Origin: Bacteroidota bacterium | Lineage (GTDB): Bacteria; Bacteroidota; Bacteroidia; UKL13-3 | DNA length: 64,000 nt | Direction: 5' to 3' | Assembly: GCA_040388375.1 (NCBI GenBank) | Contig: JAZKBU010000006.1 | Span: forward strand, 1 to 64,000 | Part shown: piece by piece, positions 1 to 10,476 of the stretch | Position numbering within the stretch: the stretch's first letter is position 1 | How the letters are laid out: every line of letters begins with the position of its first letter | Translations under genes and position numbers: made by a program | The notes under the pieces: model-generated | Told to the model about the DNA's origin: nothing | Seen by the model: the letters and a program-made list of their open reading frames with translations, nothing else | The model's database searches: none

Positions 1-1090
1 AATAATCCACACGTTTACCTAATAAGTTTTGACGGAAACGACCTTGTTTACCTTTTAGCATATCGCTTAAAGATTTTAAAGGACGGTTACCTTCTGTTTT
101 AACAGCACTTACTCTTCTTGTATTATCAAATAATGAATCTACCGCTTCTTGTAACATACGTTTTTCATTACGTAAAATCACTTCAGGAGCTTTTATTTCC
201 ATTAATCGTTTCAAACGGTTGTTACGGATAATAACACGTCTGTATAAATCATTTAAATCAGAAGTTGCAAATCTTCCACCTTCCAATGGAACTAAAGGAC
301 GTAATTCTGGTGGAATAACTGGTAATATTTTTACCACCATCCACTCAGGGCGATTTTCACCGTTTTCTTGAGCAGAACGGAATCCTTCAATAACTTTTAA
401 GCGTTTCAAAGCTTCTGCTTTACGTTGTTGACTAGTTTCGTTGCTAGCTTTATTACGTAAACCAAAACTCAATGAATCTAAATCAACTCTGCTTAATAAG
501 AACCAAAGTGCATCACCACCCATTTTAGCGATGAATTTGTTTGGATCGTTATCGTCTAAATATTGATTATCTTTTGGTAACGAATCAAGAATATCTAAAT
601 ACTCTTCTTCCGTTAACAAATCGTTCATTTGAACACCATCGTTTGATTTAAGACCCGGTTGGCAAACTACGTAACGCTCGTAATAAACAACCATGTCTAA
701 TTTTTTAGTAGGCATACCCAATACATAACCTATTTTATTAGGTAATGAACGGAAATACCAAATATGTGCAACAGGAACCACTAAATTAATGTGTCCCATG
801 CGCTCACGTCTAACTTTCTTTTCAGTTACTTCTACCCCACAACGGTCACAAACAATACCTTTGTAACGGATACGTTTGTATTTACCACAATGGCATTCGT
901 AATCTTTTATTGGCCCGAAAATACGTTCACAAAACAAACCACCCATTTCTGGTTTAAACGAGCGATAGTTTATGGTTTCAGGCTTTGTTACTTCACCATG
1001 CGATCTTTGTAAAATTGATTCAGGCGAGGCCAAACCAATTCTGATTTTGGTGAAATTGCTTTTTAATTTTTGATCTTTTTTGAAAGACAT
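1..1090 (-). CDS. rpoC: RNA polymerase beta' subunit, N-terminal part (cut by window edge)
   Basis: This is the largest catalytic subunit of RNA polymerase, which forms the clamp and most of the active site. About 363 codons are in the window and the frame is open to base 1, so the gene continues outside. The start is ATG at 1090 ([13 protein letters not shown]), 95 nt after the rpoB stop. The zinc-ribbon region reads [20 protein letters not shown], with the four cysteines in the usual spacing. Further on, [20 protein letters not shown] and the run ending [14 protein letters not shown] are hallmark beta' segments. The catalytic NADFDGD motif lies beyond the edge. It is the last visible gene of the rpl-rpo operon. 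Identification is certain; only the C-terminus is unseen. Confidence 0.98.
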   Translation of the reverse strand, partial: MSFKKDQKLKSNFTKIRIGLASPESILQRSHGEVTKPETINYRSFKPEMGGLFCERIFGPIKDYECHCGKYKRIRYKGIVCDRCGVEVTEKKVRRERMGHINLVVPVAHIWYFRSLPNKIGYVLGMPTKKLDMVVYYERYVVCQPGLKSNDGVQMNDLLTEEEYLDILDSLPKDNQYLDDNDPNKFIAKMGGDALWFLLSRVDLDSLSFGLRNKASNETSQQRKAEALKRLKVIEGFRSAQENGENRPEWMVVKILPVIPPELRPLVPLEGGRFATSDLNDLYRRVIIRNNRLKRLMEIKAPEVILRNEKRMLQEAVDSLFDNTRRVSAVKTEGNRPLKSLSDMLKGKQGRFRQNLLGKRVDY

Positions 1091-1185
1091 ATATTTTGAT
1101 TGATACGCGTTTATTTATTGAAAACTAGTTATTAAATATTGATTGGTTGTAAGAAATAAATCTTACAACCAATTTTAATAACTTC

Positions 1186-4100
1186 TTATTCTAAGGTTAC
1201 ATCTAAGCACAATCCTCTTAACTCGTGCAACAATACATTGAACGATTCAGGAATACCTGGTTGTGGTAAGTTATCACCTTTTACAATTGCCTCGTAAGCT
1301 TTAGCTCTACCAATTATATCATCCGATTTAATGGTTAAGATTTCTTGTAAGATATTTGATGCACCATAAGCCTCCAAAGCCCATACCTCCATCTCACCAA
1401 AACGCTGACCTCCAAATTGAGCTTTACCACCCAATGGTTGTTGTGTAATTAATGAGTATGGTCCGATAGAACGAGCATGCATCTTATCATCCACCATGTG
1501 ACCTAATTTAATCATATAAATTACACCCACTGTAGTTGGCTGATCAAAACGCTCACCTGTTAAACCATCGTACAAATATGTTTTACCCCAATCAGGAATA
1601 CCTGCTTTGCGGGTATATTCTAATACATCATCATCATTAGCTCCATCAAAAATTGGTGTAGCAAATTTTAAACCTAATTCAATACCTGCCCATCCTAAAA
1701 CAGTTTCGTAAATCTGTCCTAAGTTCATACGAGAAGGTACACCTAAAGGATTTAAAACAATATCAACCGGTCTTCCATCTTCTTGGAAAGGTAAATCCTC
1801 GTCACGTACAATACGCGCAACGATACCTTTATTTCCATGGCGACCCGCCATTTTATCACCTACTTTTAATTTACGTTTTTGAGCAATGTAAACTTTAGCT
1901 AATTTTAAAATACCATTCGGTAATTCATCACCAACACTAATAGCATACTCTTTACGTCTGTATTCAGCTAACTCTTGGTTTACTCTGTTTTTGTAGTTAG
2001 ATAAAATTTGTTTGATTAAATCATTTTTATCTGAATCAGTACTCCAGTTGTTTGCGTTTACATTGGTAAAATCAACTTCACCTAAGTTTTTCATAGTGAA
2101 TTTAGTTCCTTTAGGAATCATTTCTTCACCATAAACATTCATTACACCTTGGCTTGTTTTACCTGATAATATGCTGAATAATTTTTCAACTAATACTGAC
2201 TTAATACCTGCAGCATTTTTCTCATGCTCTTCAGTTAATTTAGCAATTTTAGTTTTATCGTCAGCCTTGTTGTTTTTATCTTTTTTAGCGCGTGCAAATA
2301 ATTTTTTCTCTATTACCACACCTGCAGTTGAAGGAGATGCTTTTAAAGATGCATCTTTTACATCACCAGCTTTATCACCAAAAATAGCACGTAATAATTT
2401 CTCTTCTGGCGAAGGTTCAGTTTCTCCTTTTGGAGTAATTTTACCTATTAAAATATCACCATCAAATACTTCACATCCAACTCTTATTAAACCATTCTCA
2501 TCCAAGTTACGTGTTGCATCTTCGCTTACGTTTGGAATATCATTGGTTAATTCTTCTTCACCACGTTTAGTATCACGAACTTCTAATTCATATTCAGTAA
2601 CATGAATTGAAGTGAAAATATCTTCTTTTACAACTCTTTCGCTAATTACAATCGCATCCTCAAAGTTGTTTCCTTGCCAAGGCATGAAAGCTACTTTTAA
2701 GTTTCTACCAATTGCAAGCTCGCCACCTTGAGTAGCATAACCTTCACATAATACAGTGCCTTTAGTAACTTTTTGACCTTTTTTAACAATTGGTTTTAAG
2801 TTGATACAAGTATTTTGATTGGTACGTAAGAATTTAGTTAATTTATAAATTTTAGTATCTGTTCCGAAGCTAACCAATTTATCAGTTTCAGTTTGTTCGT
2901 AACGAATACGTACTTCATTACCGTCAACATACTCCACAACACCGTTACCTTCAGCTACTATTAAATTACGACTATCACGTGCAATTTTTCCTTCTAATCC
3001 TGTTCCAACAACCGGAGCTTCAGGACGTAATAAAGGAACTGCCTGACGTTGCATGTTCGATCCCATCAACGCACGATTCGCATCATTATGTTCCAAGAAA
3101 GGAATCATACTTGCAGCAATCGATACAATTTGATTAGGAGCAATATCCATAAATTGCAGTTTCTCTGGCTCCACCATTGGGAAATCACCTTCGTAACGTG
3201 CTTTTACTTTTAAATCTTGAAACTCACCTGATACTTCATTGTATTTAGCATCAGACTGAGCAATAACCATTCCTTCTTCATCCTCAGCACTTAAGTAAGT
3301 TACCGGTTGACCAACCGATACTTTACCGTTTTCAACTTTTAAGTAAGGAGTTTCAATAAAGCCCATGCTATTAATTTTTGCATGAACACATAGAGATGAA
3401 ATCAATCCGATATTTGGTCCCTCAGGAGTTTCAATAGTACACAAACGACCGTAGTGAGTGTAATGTACGTCACGAACCTCGAAACCAGCTCTTTCACGAG
3501 AAAGACCACCTGGCCCTAGGGCAGACATTCTTCTTTTGTGCGTAATCTCAGCCAATGGATTGGTTTGATCCATGAATTGAGATAACTGATTGGTACCGAA
3601 AAATGAATTAATTACTGAAGATAATGTTTTAGCATTAATCAAATCTTGTGGCGTAAAAACTTCGTTATCGCGAATGTTCATACGCTCACGGATTGTTCTG
3701 CTCATACGAGCTAAACCAACACCAAATTGAGAATATAATTGCTCACCTACTGTTCTTACACGTCTGTTACTTAAATGGTCAATATCATCCACATCTGCAC
3801 GTGAATTCGATAACTCAATTAAGTATTTTATAATTGAAACGATATCATCTTTTGATAATACACGATTATCCAATGACTCGTTTTTGTTTAATTTACGGTT
3901 GATACGGTAACGACCTACTTCACCTAAATCATAACGTTTGTCAGAGAAGAATAATTTTTCAATTACCCCACGTGCTGTTTCTTCATCAGGTGGATCTGCG
4001 TTACGTAACTGGCGATAGATATGCTCATGAGCTTCTTTAGCACTATTTGAAGTATCTTTTTGTAAAGTATTTAAAATAGTAGCAAACTCATTGTGGTTTG

Positions 4101-5004
4101 ATTCATTTTTGTGAAGAATAATGGTTTTAACATCTGCTTCTAATATTAAATCAACGTGGCTATCTTCAATAGTCGTATCGCGCTCAATGATTACTTCATT
4201 ACGCTCAATTGAAACTACTTCACCGGTATCTTCATCCACAAAATCCTCTACCCATGTTCTTAAAACACGTGCAGCTAATTTGCGGCCTAATACTTTTTTC
4301 AAACCTGCTTTGCTTACTTTAATTTCTTCAGCTAAGTCAAACAAGTTTAATATATCTTTATCAGATTCGAATCCAATAGCACGTAATAACGTAGTTACCG
4401 GAAACTTTTTCTTTCTATCAATGTAAGCATACATTACGTTGTTTACATCTGTTGCAAATTCAATCCAACTTCCTTTAAAAGGAATTACCCTTGCAGAGTA
4501 AAGTTTTGTTCCATTGGTGTGGTACGATTGACCAAAAAACACACCTGGCGAACGGTGTAATTGAGAAACAATTACGCGCTCCGCTCCATTGATACAGAAA
4601 GTACCGCTTGGAGTCATATATGGAATTGTTCCTAAGTAAACATCTTGAACAATGGTTTGGAAATCCTCATGTTCAGGATCGTTACAGCTCAGTTTTAATT
4701 TAGCCTTTAAAGGAACACTATAAGTTAAACCACGCTCAATACACTCTTCAATTGAGTAACGAGGGGGATCAACAAAATAATCTAAAAATTCTAACGTAAA
4801 TATGTTTCTGGTATCGCTAATAGGAAAATTTTCCTGAAACACTTTGAAAAGCCCTTCGTTAGCTCTACTTTCCGAAGTAGTATCTAACTGAAAAAACTCT
4901 CTAAAAGATTCTAATTGAACATCCAAAAAATCTGGATAATCAATGACTGGTTTTACCGATGCGAAGGAGATTCTTCCCTCTGGTGTTATAGTTCTGTTAG
5001 TCAA
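1186..5004 (-). CDS. rpoB: RNA polymerase beta subunit
   Basis: This is the second catalytic subunit of RNA polymerase, 1272 residues, a normal length for Bacteroidota. The rifampicin-binding cluster reads [20 protein letters not shown] followed by [14 protein letters not shown]. It has the wild-type Asp, His and Ser at the positions equivalent to E. coli 516, 526 and 531, so sensitivity is expected. The C-terminal part has [14 protein letters not shown] and [20 protein letters not shown], which are universal in beta. The start [16 protein letters not shown] is supported by conserved sequence beginning within about 15 residues. It lies 208 nt downstream of rplL and 95 nt upstream of rpoC, in the same direction, as expected for one transcript with an internal leader. 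Confidence 0.99.
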   Translation of the reverse strand: MTNRTITPEGRISFASVKPVIDYPDFLDVQLESFREFFQLDTTSESRANEGLFKVFQENFPISDTRNIFTLEFLDYFVDPPRYSIEECIERGLTYSVPLKAKLKLSCNDPEHEDFQTIVQDVYLGTIPYMTPSGTFCINGAERVIVSQLHRSPGVFFGQSYHTNGTKLYSARVIPFKGSWIEFATDVNNVMYAYIDRKKKFPVTTLLRAIGFESDKDILNLFDLAEEIKVSKAGLKKVLGRKLAARVLRTWVEDFVDEDTGEVVSIERNEVIIERDTTIEDSHVDLILEADVKTIILHKNESNHNEFATILNTLQKDTSNSAKEAHEHIYRQLRNADPPDEETARGVIEKLFFSDKRYDLGEVGRYRINRKLNKNESLDNRVLSKDDIVSIIKYLIELSNSRADVDDIDHLSNRRVRTVGEQLYSQFGVGLARMSRTIRERMNIRDNEVFTPQDLINAKTLSSVINSFFGTNQLSQFMDQTNPLAEITHKRRMSALGPGGLSRERAGFEVRDVHYTHYGRLCTIETPEGPNIGLISSLCVHAKINSMGFIETPYLKVENGKVSVGQPVTYLSAEDEEGMVIAQSDAKYNEVSGEFQDLKVKARYEGDFPMVEPEKLQFMDIAPNQIVSIAASMIPFLEHNDANRALMGSNMQRQAVPLLRPEAPVVGTGLEGKIARDSRNLIVAEGNGVVEYVDGNEVRIRYEQTETDKLVSFGTDTKIYKLTKFLRTNQNTCINLKPIVKKGQKVTKGTVLCEGYATQGGELAIGRNLKVAFMPWQGNNFEDAIVISERVVKEDIFTSIHVTEYELEVRDTKRGEEELTNDIPNVSEDATRNLDENGLIRVGCEVFDGDILIGKITPKGETEPSPEEKLLRAIFGDKAGDVKDASLKASPSTAGVVIEKKLFARAKKDKNNKADDKTKIAKLTEEHEKNAAGIKSVLVEKLFSILSGKTSQGVMNVYGEEMIPKGTKFTMKNLGEVDFTNVNANNWSTDSDKNDLIKQILSNYKNRVNQELAEYRRKEYAISVGDELPNGILKLAKVYIAQKRKLKVGDKMAGRHGNKGIVARIVRDEDLPFQEDGRPVDIVLNPLGVPSRMNLGQIYETVLGWAGIELGLKFATPIFDGANDDDVLEYTRKAGIPDWGKTYLYDGLTGERFDQPTTVGVIYMIKLGHMVDDKMHARSIGPYSLITQQPLGGKAQFGGQRFGEMEVWALEAYGASNILQEILTIKSDDIIGRAKAYEAIVKGDNLPQPGIPESFNVLLHELRGLCLDVTLE

Positions 5005-5160
5005 TGTAATAATTTTTTTTAAATTGAAAATACCTCAATTTACTAGTAATTCATTTTAATTAAGAATGGTTGAATAAAACCAAAAAACTCATAAACAATT
5101 ATTTATTGCTAAATTCCTGTTTAGTAGAAAAACATTTTAGTGCTTTTTTTAAATGCAGAA

Positions 5161-5188
5161 TTGACCCGCGGCAATTTGCCGGGGTCAA
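5161..5188 (-). other. Hairpin in the rplL-rpoB spacer
   Basis: Arms TTGACCC and GGGTCAA pair perfectly. A single G-G mismatch is followed by a second four-pair stem (CGGC/GCCG) closing a four-base loop. On the transcribed (minus) strand it is not followed by a T run (the next bases are mixed, then an A run), so it does not look like an intrinsic terminator. It could be a processing or attenuation element between the ribosomal and polymerase parts of the operon; E. coli has an RNase III site in the same spacer. The hairpin is seen directly; the role is inferred. Confidence 0.55.
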
Positions 5189-5212
5189 GCCTGCTTATTT
5201 TGCTAAAAGCAA

Positions 5213-5587
5213 TTATTTTACTTCAACTTCAGCACCTGCTTCTTCAAGCTTAGCTTTTAAGCTTTCAGCTTCAGTTTTGTCAACACCTTCTTTGATAGGT
5301 TTTGGAGCACCATCAACTAATTCTTTAGCTTCTTTCAAACCTAAACCTGTTAAGTCTTTTACAACTTTAACTACGTTTAATTTTGCTGCACCAGCACTTT
5401 TCAATATTACGTTGAAAGATGTTTGTTCAGCAGCAGCTTCACCAGCTGCAGCAGGAGCAGCAGCAACAGCAACAGCTGCAGCAGCAGGCTCTATGCCGTA
5501 CTCATCTTTTAAAATTTTTGCTAATTCGTTAACGTCTTTTACTGAAAGGTTAACTAATTGTTCTGCGAACGCTTTTAAATCTGCCAT
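5213..5587 (-). CDS. rplL: 50S ribosomal protein L7/L12
   Basis: This is the ribosomal stalk protein that recruits the translational GTPases. It has 124 residues, the usual length. The N-terminal dimerisation segment ([20 protein letters not shown]) leads into the Ala-rich hinge at about residues 35-55. The C-terminal domain follows, with [20 protein letters not shown] and the ending [12 protein letters not shown]. Pure Ala/Pro/Val/Glu composition in the hinge is diagnostic. It follows rplJ by 51 nt and precedes rpoB, the standard arrangement in which L10 and L12 are made in a 1:4 or 1:6 ratio. An overlapping plus-strand frame at 5070-5618 is a shadow of this gene. Confidence 0.98.
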   Translation of the reverse strand: MADLKAFAEQLVNLSVKDVNELAKILKDEYGIEPAAAAVAVAAAPAAAGEAAAEQTSFNVILKSAGAAKLNVVKVVKDLTGLGLKEAKELVDGAPKPIKEGVDKTEAESLKAKLEEAGAEVEVK

Positions 5588-5638
5588 GATTGTATTGTTT
5601 TTTTTTGTTTTTAATTAATAAATGTGATTTTATCTGAA

Positions 5639-6163
5639 TTATTCAGGACGCTCAGATAACGTTTTTACTAAGCCTGCAATTTTACCTCCACCTGAAGCTT
5701 GTAATGCACTAATAACATTTTGAGCTGGGCTTTGTAATAAACCGATAATTTCACCGATAAGCTCATTTTTCGTTTTAAGAGCCATTAATGCATCTAATTG
5801 ATCATCTCCGATAAAAATATCGACATCAATACATGCACCTTTTAAGCGAGGTATTTGTGTTTTTTTACGAAATGCTTTGATAACCTTAGCAGGTTCCTTC
5901 ATTTCGTGGCTAAACATAAGCGCAGTATTTCCTACTAATGTTTCTGATAACTGACCAAAATCTCTGCCACTACGTTCCATTGCTTTTTCAACCAAAGTAT
6001 TTTTAGCCACTTGCATGGTAATACCTGCTTTGAATAACTCTCTACGTAATTGGCTAGTTTGTTGAGCATTTAAACTGGCCACATCAGTTACATAAATATT
6101 CTTGTACTCGTTTAATAAACCAGCCAAGCTATCTATCACTTCGTTTTTTTCGTGTTTTGTCAT
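5639..6163 (-). CDS. rplJ: 50S ribosomal protein L10
   Basis: This is the base of the ribosomal stalk: it binds 23S rRNA near L11 and carries L7/L12 dimers on its C-terminal helix. It has 174 residues, the normal length. The N-terminal segment (LAGLLNEYKNIYVTDVASLN, then LRRELFKAGITMQVAKNTLV) is characteristic, and the C-terminal helix (LLQSPAQNVISALQASGGG) is the L12-binding part. It lies 18 nt downstream of rplA, too close for its own promoter. L10-L12 usually represses its own mRNA by binding a leader; no long leader exists here, so any control would have to use the upstream coding region. That last point is inference. Confidence 0.97.
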   Translation of the reverse strand: MTKHEKNEVIDSLAGLLNEYKNIYVTDVASLNAQQTSQLRRELFKAGITMQVAKNTLVEKAMERSGRDFGQLSETLVGNTALMFSHEMKEPAKVIKAFRKKTQIPRLKGACIDVDIFIGDDQLDALMALKTKNELIGEIIGLLQSPAQNVISALQASGGGKIAGLVKTLSERPE

Positions 6164-6181
6164 AACTGTTGCTTAAAATTA

Positions 6182-6880
6182 TTAAATGCCCGGAACCGAT
6201 TTTGTATCTACAGAAATGCCCGGACTCATTGTACTACTTATACTAATGCCTTTAAGGTAAGTTCCTTTAGCAGCAGAAGGTTTAAGTTTGTTTATTGTTT
6301 GGATAAGCTCCACTGCATTTTCAAATAATTTTTGAGGCTCCATAGAAACTTTTCCGATTGATGTATGGATTGCTCCTTCTTTATCAACTTTAAAGTCAAT
6401 TTTACCTGCTTTTACTTCTTTTACAGTTTTACCAATTTCCATTGTAACGGTTCCTGATTTAGGATTTGGCATTAAGTTACGAGGGCCTAATATTTTACCC
6501 AATTTACCTAATTTAGCCATTACCGCAGGCATTGTTACAATGATATCAATGTCAACCCATCCTTGCTCAATCTTTTGGATAAATTCATCCAAACCTACGT
6601 GGTCTGCACCTGCTTCACGAGCTTCAGCTTCCTTATCAGGAGTAACTAAAGCTAAAACGCGAACGTCTTTGCCGGTACCATGTGGTAAACTAACCACACC
6701 ACGAACCATTTGATTGGCTTTTTTAGGGTCAACTCCCAATCGTACATCAATATCTACCGATGAATCAAATTTAGTGTAAGAAATTTCTTTCACTAATTTA
6801 GATGCGTCAGACAAAGTGTAGTTTTTGCTTGCCTCAATTTTCTTGAGTACTTCTTTTCTTTTTTTGCTGATCCTTGCCAT
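6182..6880 (-). CDS. rplA: 50S ribosomal protein L1
   Basis: This is the L1-stalk protein, involved in release of E-site tRNA. It has 232 residues, the family's usual length. Diagnostic runs are [20 protein letters not shown] and [20 protein letters not shown], the rRNA-binding loop, followed by the C-terminal [15 protein letters not shown]. The start [16 protein letters not shown] is the typical basic N-terminus. It sits 18 nt after rplK and 18 nt before rplJ in the operon. L1 commonly autoregulates the rplK-rplA mRNA; no clear copy of the target could be picked out by eye. Confidence 0.98.
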   Translation of the reverse strand: MARISKKRKEVLKKIEASKNYTLSDASKLVKEISYTKFDSSVDIDVRLGVDPKKANQMVRGVVSLPHGTGKDVRVLALVTPDKEAEAREAGADHVGLDEFIQKIEQGWVDIDIIVTMPAVMAKLGKLGKILGPRNLMPNPKSGTVTMEIGKTVKEVKAGKIDFKVDKEGAIHTSIGKVSMEPQKLFENAVELIQTINKLKPSAAKGTYLKGISISSTMSPGISVDTKSVPGI

Positions 6881-6898
6881 TGTTTTACAATCTAAAAA

Positions 6899-7342
6899 TT
6901 AATTTTGAAATGGACTATCACCCGTAACAGTAATACCCATAGAGCGAGCTGAACCTGCTACCATTTTCATGGCTGATTCTACTTTAAAGCAGTTCATATC
7001 TTGCATTTTATCAGCCGCAATTGCTCTCACCTGATCCCAAGTTACTGTTCCAACTTTTTTACGGTTAGATTCAGCAGAACCAGCTTTGATTTTTGCAGCT
7101 TCCAGCAGTTGAGAGGCTACTGGTGGTGTTTTAATAATAAAGTCGAAAGACTTATCACTATATACCGAAATTACTACCGGTAAAATTTTACCAGCTTTAT
7201 CCTGAGTTCTAGCATTAAATTGCTTACAAAACTCCATGATATTTATACCTTTTGAACCTAAAGCCGGTCCAATTGGTGGTGCAGGGTTAGCGGCTCCGCC
7301 TTTTACCTGCAATTTTACAAATCCTGTTAATTCTTTTGCCAT
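6899..7342 (-). CDS. rplK: 50S ribosomal protein L11
   Basis: This protein binds the GTPase-associated centre of 23S rRNA with L10. It has 147 residues, the usual length. The N-terminal domain contains [20 protein letters not shown] and [15 protein letters not shown], with the proline-rich switch region. The C-terminal rRNA-binding domain ends [10 protein letters not shown]. It starts at the ATG at 7342, 93 nt after the nusG stop, and is followed at 18 nt by rplA. The rplK-rplA pairing behind nusG is the universal order. Confidence 0.98.
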   Translation of the reverse strand: MAKELTGFVKLQVKGGAANPAPPIGPALGSKGINIMEFCKQFNARTQDKAGKILPVVISVYSDKSFDFIIKTPPVASQLLEAAKIKAGSAESNRKKVGTVTWDQVRAIAADKMQDMNCFKVESAMKMVAGSARSMGITVTGDSPFQN

Positions 7343-7435
7343 TTTATTTATTTATTAATAGCCGTTTTTGGCGTTCTATATTTAATCAGTGGAAAGCAGC
7401 ATTAAATATAAATAACCAATTGTTGGCTTTCAATT

Positions 7436-7996
7436 CTATTTTTCTTTTTCTACCTGAACAAAGTTTAACTCTAAAGGAGTTCTTCTTCCAAATATTTTTA
7501 CCATTACTTTTAGCTTTTTCTTTTCTTCACTCACCTCTTCTATCAACCCATCAAATCCGCTAAAAGGACCATCTATAACTTTTACTGTTTCGCCAACAAT
7601 AAAAGGCTCTGACATTACTTCTCCTTGTTCACCAATAGCATCAACGTTACCTAAAATACGGGCAACTTCTGATTGACGCAAAGGAACCGGAGTTGATTTG
7701 CCACCTAAAAATCCAACTACTCCGTTTACAGAATTAATAATGTGGCCAACTTCGCCCACTATTTCCGCCTGTATTAAAATATAACCTGGTAAATACGCTT
7801 TTTCTTTAGCTATTTTTTTACCATTTTTTACGGTGTATACTTTTTCCGTAGGAATTAAAATTTGGGGTACAAAAGCGCTTAAGCCAGCTCTTTCAAGCTC
7901 AACTTCTATTTGTGCCTTTACCTTTTTTTCTTGTCCGGTAATTGCTCTGGCTACATACCACTTAAATTGTTGTTCCTGTGTCATTATAATACTCAA
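7436..7996 (-). CDS. nusG: Transcription termination/antitermination factor NusG
   Basis: NusG binds RNA polymerase and links it to ribosomes or Rho. It has 186 residues from the first ATG. The NGN domain (WYVARAITGQEKKVKAQIEV) and the linker GYILIQAEIVGEVGHIINSV are clear. The KOW domain near residue 130 onward reads VGETVKVIDGPFSGFDGLIE and ends FVQVEKEK. Two starts are possible: ATG at 7996 or ATG at 7984 (MTQEQQFKWYV). Either leaves only a few bases after secE (stop at 8002), so the two are co-translated neighbours. It has no long insertion domain. Confidence 0.97.
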   Translation of the reverse strand: MSIIMTQEQQFKWYVARAITGQEKKVKAQIEVELERAGLSAFVPQILIPTEKVYTVKNGKKIAKEKAYLPGYILIQAEIVGEVGHIINSVNGVVGFLGGKSTPVPLRQSEVARILGNVDAIGEQGEVMSEPFIVGETVKVIDGPFSGFDGLIEEVSEEKKKLKVMVKIFGRRTPLELNFVQVEKEK

Positions 7997-8001
7997 ATTT
8001 T

Positions 8002-8196
8002 TTACTTAAATATTTGGTAAAAAAATCCTAATCCACCATTGCTTATTAAATCCATTATAAAAATAACGAAGGCAATTAATAAGGTAGCTATCATTACTAT
8101 AATAGTGCTTTCTTGTAATTCACCCCAAGTAGGCCAAGTTACTTTATTTAGCAATTCATCGTATGATAATTTAACGTACTCTTTAATTTTATTCAT
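8002..8196 (-). CDS. secE: Preprotein translocase subunit SecE
   Basis: This is the small clamp subunit of the SecYEG channel in the inner membrane. I place the start at the ATG at 8196, giving 64 residues beginning MNKIKEYVKLSYDELLNKV. The amphipathic segment KVTWPTWGELQEST is the SecE signature, followed by one membrane span at about residues 32-53 (IVMIATLLIAFVIFIMDLI). A longer reading frame to 8274 exists, but it would run into the tRNA-Trp gene and adds non-conserved sequence, so it is rejected. Position between tRNA-Trp and nusG is the conserved one. Confidence 0.95.
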   Translation of the reverse strand: MNKIKEYVKLSYDELLNKVTWPTWGELQESTIIVMIATLLIAFVIFIMDLISNGGLGFFYQIFK

Positions 8197-8244
8197 ATCA
8201 ACTTTGAGAGGTAAGCTTAATTGCTTTTTACTCTTATATTTTAG

Positions 8245-8315
8245 CAGGAGTGGAGAGATTCGAACTCCCATCAACGGTTTTGGAGACCGCTATTCTACCC
8301 TTGAACTACACTCCT
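8245..8315 (-). tRNA. tRNA-Trp (CCA anticodon)
   Basis: The reverse complement starts AGGAGTG, and this acceptor arm pairs with CACTCCT at the 3' end. The T arm has GTTCGAATC, and the anticodon loop CTCCAAA sits on a CGGT/ACCG stem, giving anticodon CCA. The discriminator base is G and the CCA tail is not encoded. The gene lies between tuf and secE on the same strand, so it is probably cut out of the operon transcript. Confidence 0.96.
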
Positions 8316-8383
8316 AAATTAGACACTAAATGTTGGCTAAGCGAACTTAACCAACATTCGGTATCTAATGGTATTTGTTTAAA

Positions 8384-9571
8384 TTATTTTATAATTTCAG
8401 TAACCTGACCAGCACCTACTGTACGACCACCTTCACGAATAGCAAAACGTAAGTTTTTTTCCATTGCGATTGGGTTGATTAATTTTACAGTAATAGTTAC
8501 GTTATCACCAGGCATAACCATTTCCATTCCTTCAGGTAATACTACTTCACCTGTAACGTCTGTTGTACGGAAGTAGAATTGAGGACGGTATTTGTTAAAG
8601 AATGGAGTGTGACGTCCACCTTCGTCTTTTGATAAAACGTAGATTTCTGCTTTGAATTCAACGTGAGGCATTACTGAACCTGGTTTGCAAATAACCATAC
8701 CTCTACGGATTGATTCTTTGTCAACACCACGTAATAATAAACCTACGTTATCACCAGCTTCACCTCTGTCTAATATTTTACGGAACATTTCAACACCTGT
8801 AACTGTAGAAGTTAATTTCTCAGCACCTAAACCAATAATTTCTACTGGATCATTTGAGTTGATAACACCACGCTCGATACGACCTGTAGCAACTGTACCA
8901 CGACCAGTAATTGAGAATACGTCTTCAACCGGCATTAAGAAAGGTAACTCAGTTAAACGTGGAGGAACCGGGATATAAGAATCTACAGCATCCATTAATT
9001 CCATGATTTTAGCAACCCATTTAGCATCTCCGTTTAATCCACCTAAAGCAGATCCTTGGATAACTGGAATTTCATCACCAGGGAATTCATATTTGTTTAA
9101 TAATTCACGGATTTCCATTTCAACGATTTCTAATAACTCAGAATCGTCAACCATATCAACCTTGTTCATGAATACAACAATACGAGGTACACCTACCTGA
9201 CGAGCTAAAAGGATATGCTCGCGAGTTTGAGGCATAGGACCATCTGTAGATGCAACCACTAGGATAGCACCATCCATTTGTGCAGCACCCGTAACCATGT
9301 TTTTAACATAATCCGCGTGACCTGGACAATCTACGTGAGCGTAGTGACGGTTAGCTGTAGCATACTCAACGTGTGCTGTGTTAATTGTAATACCTCTTTC
9401 TTTTTCTTCTGGAGCTGAGTCGATAGAGTCAAAAGAACGAGCTTCTGATAAACCTGCATCCGATAATACTTTAGTAATCGCTGCAGTTAAAGTTGTTTTA
9501 CCGTGATCTACGTGACCAATTGTACCAATGTTAACATGTGGTTTACTGCGGTCAAATTTTTCTTTAGCCAT
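8384..9571 (-). CDS. tuf: Translation elongation factor Tu
   Basis: EF-Tu delivers aminoacyl-tRNA to the ribosome as a GTP complex. It has 395 residues, the standard length. The P-loop is in [20 protein letters not shown] (residues about 15-34), switch II includes [12 protein letters not shown], and NKVD sets guanine specificity. Domains 2 and 3 follow, with [14 protein letters not shown] and the C-terminal [20 protein letters not shown]. It is flanked by tRNA-Thr(GGT) upstream and tRNA-Trp downstream, an arrangement equivalent to the tufB locus of enterobacteria. Confidence 0.99.
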   Translation of the reverse strand: MAKEKFDRSKPHVNIGTIGHVDHGKTTLTAAITKVLSDAGLSEARSFDSIDSAPEEKERGITINTAHVEYATANRHYAHVDCPGHADYVKNMVTGAAQMDGAILVVASTDGPMPQTREHILLARQVGVPRIVVFMNKVDMVDDSELLEIVEMEIRELLNKYEFPGDEIPVIQGSALGGLNGDAKWVAKIMELMDAVDSYIPVPPRLTELPFLMPVEDVFSITGRGTVATGRIERGVINSNDPVEIIGLGAEKLTSTVTGVEMFRKILDRGEAGDNVGLLLRGVDKESIRRGMVICKPGSVMPHVEFKAEIYVLSKDEGGRHTPFFNKYRPQFYFRTTDVTGEVVLPEGMEMVMPGDNVTITVKLINPIAMEKNLRFAIREGGRTVGAGQVTEIIK

Positions 9572-9642
9572 GATGTTTTATTTTTTTATTTTATTGTTTT
9601 TTAAATGCACCAAAAGCCCCCTAGGGAGCTATTATTTTTTTG

Positions 9643-9714
<72 letters not shown>

Positions 9715-9748
9715 TTGTTTTTTTTATATTATGTTGTAGTTCTTTATA

Positions 9749-9868
9749 AATTTAACACTTCGTTAAATTGAACTTCTAAACGCTTTATTTACAAAATCAA
9801 ACAAACACTTGCAAATGCTTGCTTAATTCAAATTGTTTTATTCTTCGATACACTCTATAAAACAATTT
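9749..9868 (-). repeat. Two perfect inverted repeats in the tRNA-Gly/tRNA-Thr spacer
   Basis: Within the 160-nt spacer, AATTTAAC (9749-9756) pairs with GTTAAATT (9762-9769) over a five-base loop. AAATTGTTTTAT (9830-9841) pairs perfectly with ATAAAACAATTT (9857-9868) over a 15-base loop. Both would form in the precursor transcript. They are A+T rich and lack a classical terminator tail; processing or folding insulation between tRNAs is a guess. Confidence 0.5.
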
Positions 9869-9874
9869 TACTAG

Positions 9875-9947
9875 AGCGAGAGACGAGGCTCGAACCCGCG
9901 ACCTACAGCTTGGAAGGCTGTCGCTCTACCAACTGAGCTACTCTCGC
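9875..9947 (-). tRNA. tRNA-Gly (TCC anticodon)
   Basis: The acceptor GCGAGAG pairs with CTCTCGC, the D arm is AGCTCAGTTGGTAGAGC, and the anticodon stem ACAGC/GCTGT closes loop CTTCCAA, giving anticodon TCC. The T arm GCGGGTTCGAGCC is standard. The discriminator base is U. It lies 12 nt downstream of tRNA-Tyr on the same strand. Confidence 0.96.
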
Positions 9948-9959
9948 TTATTATGTTTG

Positions 9960-10040
9960 TGGGGAGAGAAGGATTCGAACCTTCGTAGATTTCTCAACGG
10001 ATTTACAGTCCGTCCCATTTGGCCGCTCTGGTATCTCCCC
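9960..10040 (-). tRNA. tRNA-Tyr (GTA anticodon)
   Basis: This is a class II tRNA of about 81 nt with a long variable arm. The acceptor GGGGAGA pairs with TCTCCCC, the anticodon stem ACGGA/TCCGT closes CTGTAAA, giving anticodon GTA, and the T loop is GTTCGAATC. The discriminator base is A. It is transcribed between tRNA-Thr(TGT) and tRNA-Gly. Confidence 0.96.
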
Positions 10041-10063
10041 TATTATTACTTACGTAATAAATG

Positions 10064-10136
10064 AGCCACTTGCCGGAATCGAACCAGCGACCTACTGATT
10101 ACAAATCAGTTGCTCTACCAGCTGAGCTAAAGTGGC
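10064..10136 (-). tRNA. tRNA-Thr (TGT anticodon)
   Basis: The acceptor GCCACTT pairs with AAGTGGC, the D arm is AGCTCAGCTGGTAGAGC, and the anticodon stem ACTGA/TCAGT closes TTTGTAA, giving anticodon TGT (ACA codons). The T loop is GTTCGATTC. It is the first gene of the tRNA-tuf-rpl-rpo series, about 180 nt downstream of the candidate promoter at 10320-10349. Confidence 0.96.
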
Positions 10137-10319
10137 TTTTACTTGTGTTTTGTTTATTAATTAAGAGCAGGTAAGTTAATAATTAACTTGATTGGCATCG
10201 TTTCTTTCGAAATAATACAAATCAATTAGATAGTAAAAATATAAGTGGTAGTTATATTTTCCGTGATTTAACACTAGTTTACTAATAAAAGAACTGCCCT
10301 TTCTTTGATTTTGGGACTG

Positions 10320-10349
10320 CAAATGTAGGAGTTTAAAGCAATTTTCAAA
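10320..10349 (-). promoter_or_regulatory. Candidate promoter of the tRNA-tuf-rpl-rpo operon
   Basis: On the minus strand, TTTG (10349-10346) is followed after 18 nt by TACATTTG (10327-10320), a full match to the Bacteroidota -7 box TAnnTTTG. The spacer is one base shorter than the usual 19-21. The predicted start of transcription is near 10313. The rest of the gene-free stretch 10137-10476 is A+T rich leader sequence plus the hpf terminator; I see no gene in it. Confidence 0.55.
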
Positions 10350-10419
10350 TACCTTTTCAAAAAAAATTTAAAGTTTTTTCATAAATATAGTATTCCGGAG
10401 CGATTATCTATTTATAAAA

Positions 10420-10454
10420 ATAAAAAAGCCAGCTACTTATGTGGCTGACTTTTC
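10420..10454 (-). terminator. Intrinsic terminator after hpf
   Basis: Eleven-position stem AAGCCAGCTAC/GTGGCTGACTT (10426-10451) with one mismatch and one G-T pair around a TTAT loop, flanked by an A run on the plus strand that gives a T run on the minus strand. It closes the Xer-hpf unit before the tRNA operon promoter. Confidence 0.75.
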
Positions 10455-10476
10455 TACAATTTATTTTTCTGTTTTT

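Noticed and set aside
5070-5618. 182-codon plus-strand frame across rplL
   Set aside because: It is antisense to rplL and reads through the Ala-rich hinge; low-complexity Ala/Ser/Thr composition shows it is a shadow.
8197-8274. N-terminal extension of secE
   Set aside because: It overlaps the tRNA-Trp gene and adds residues absent from SecE.
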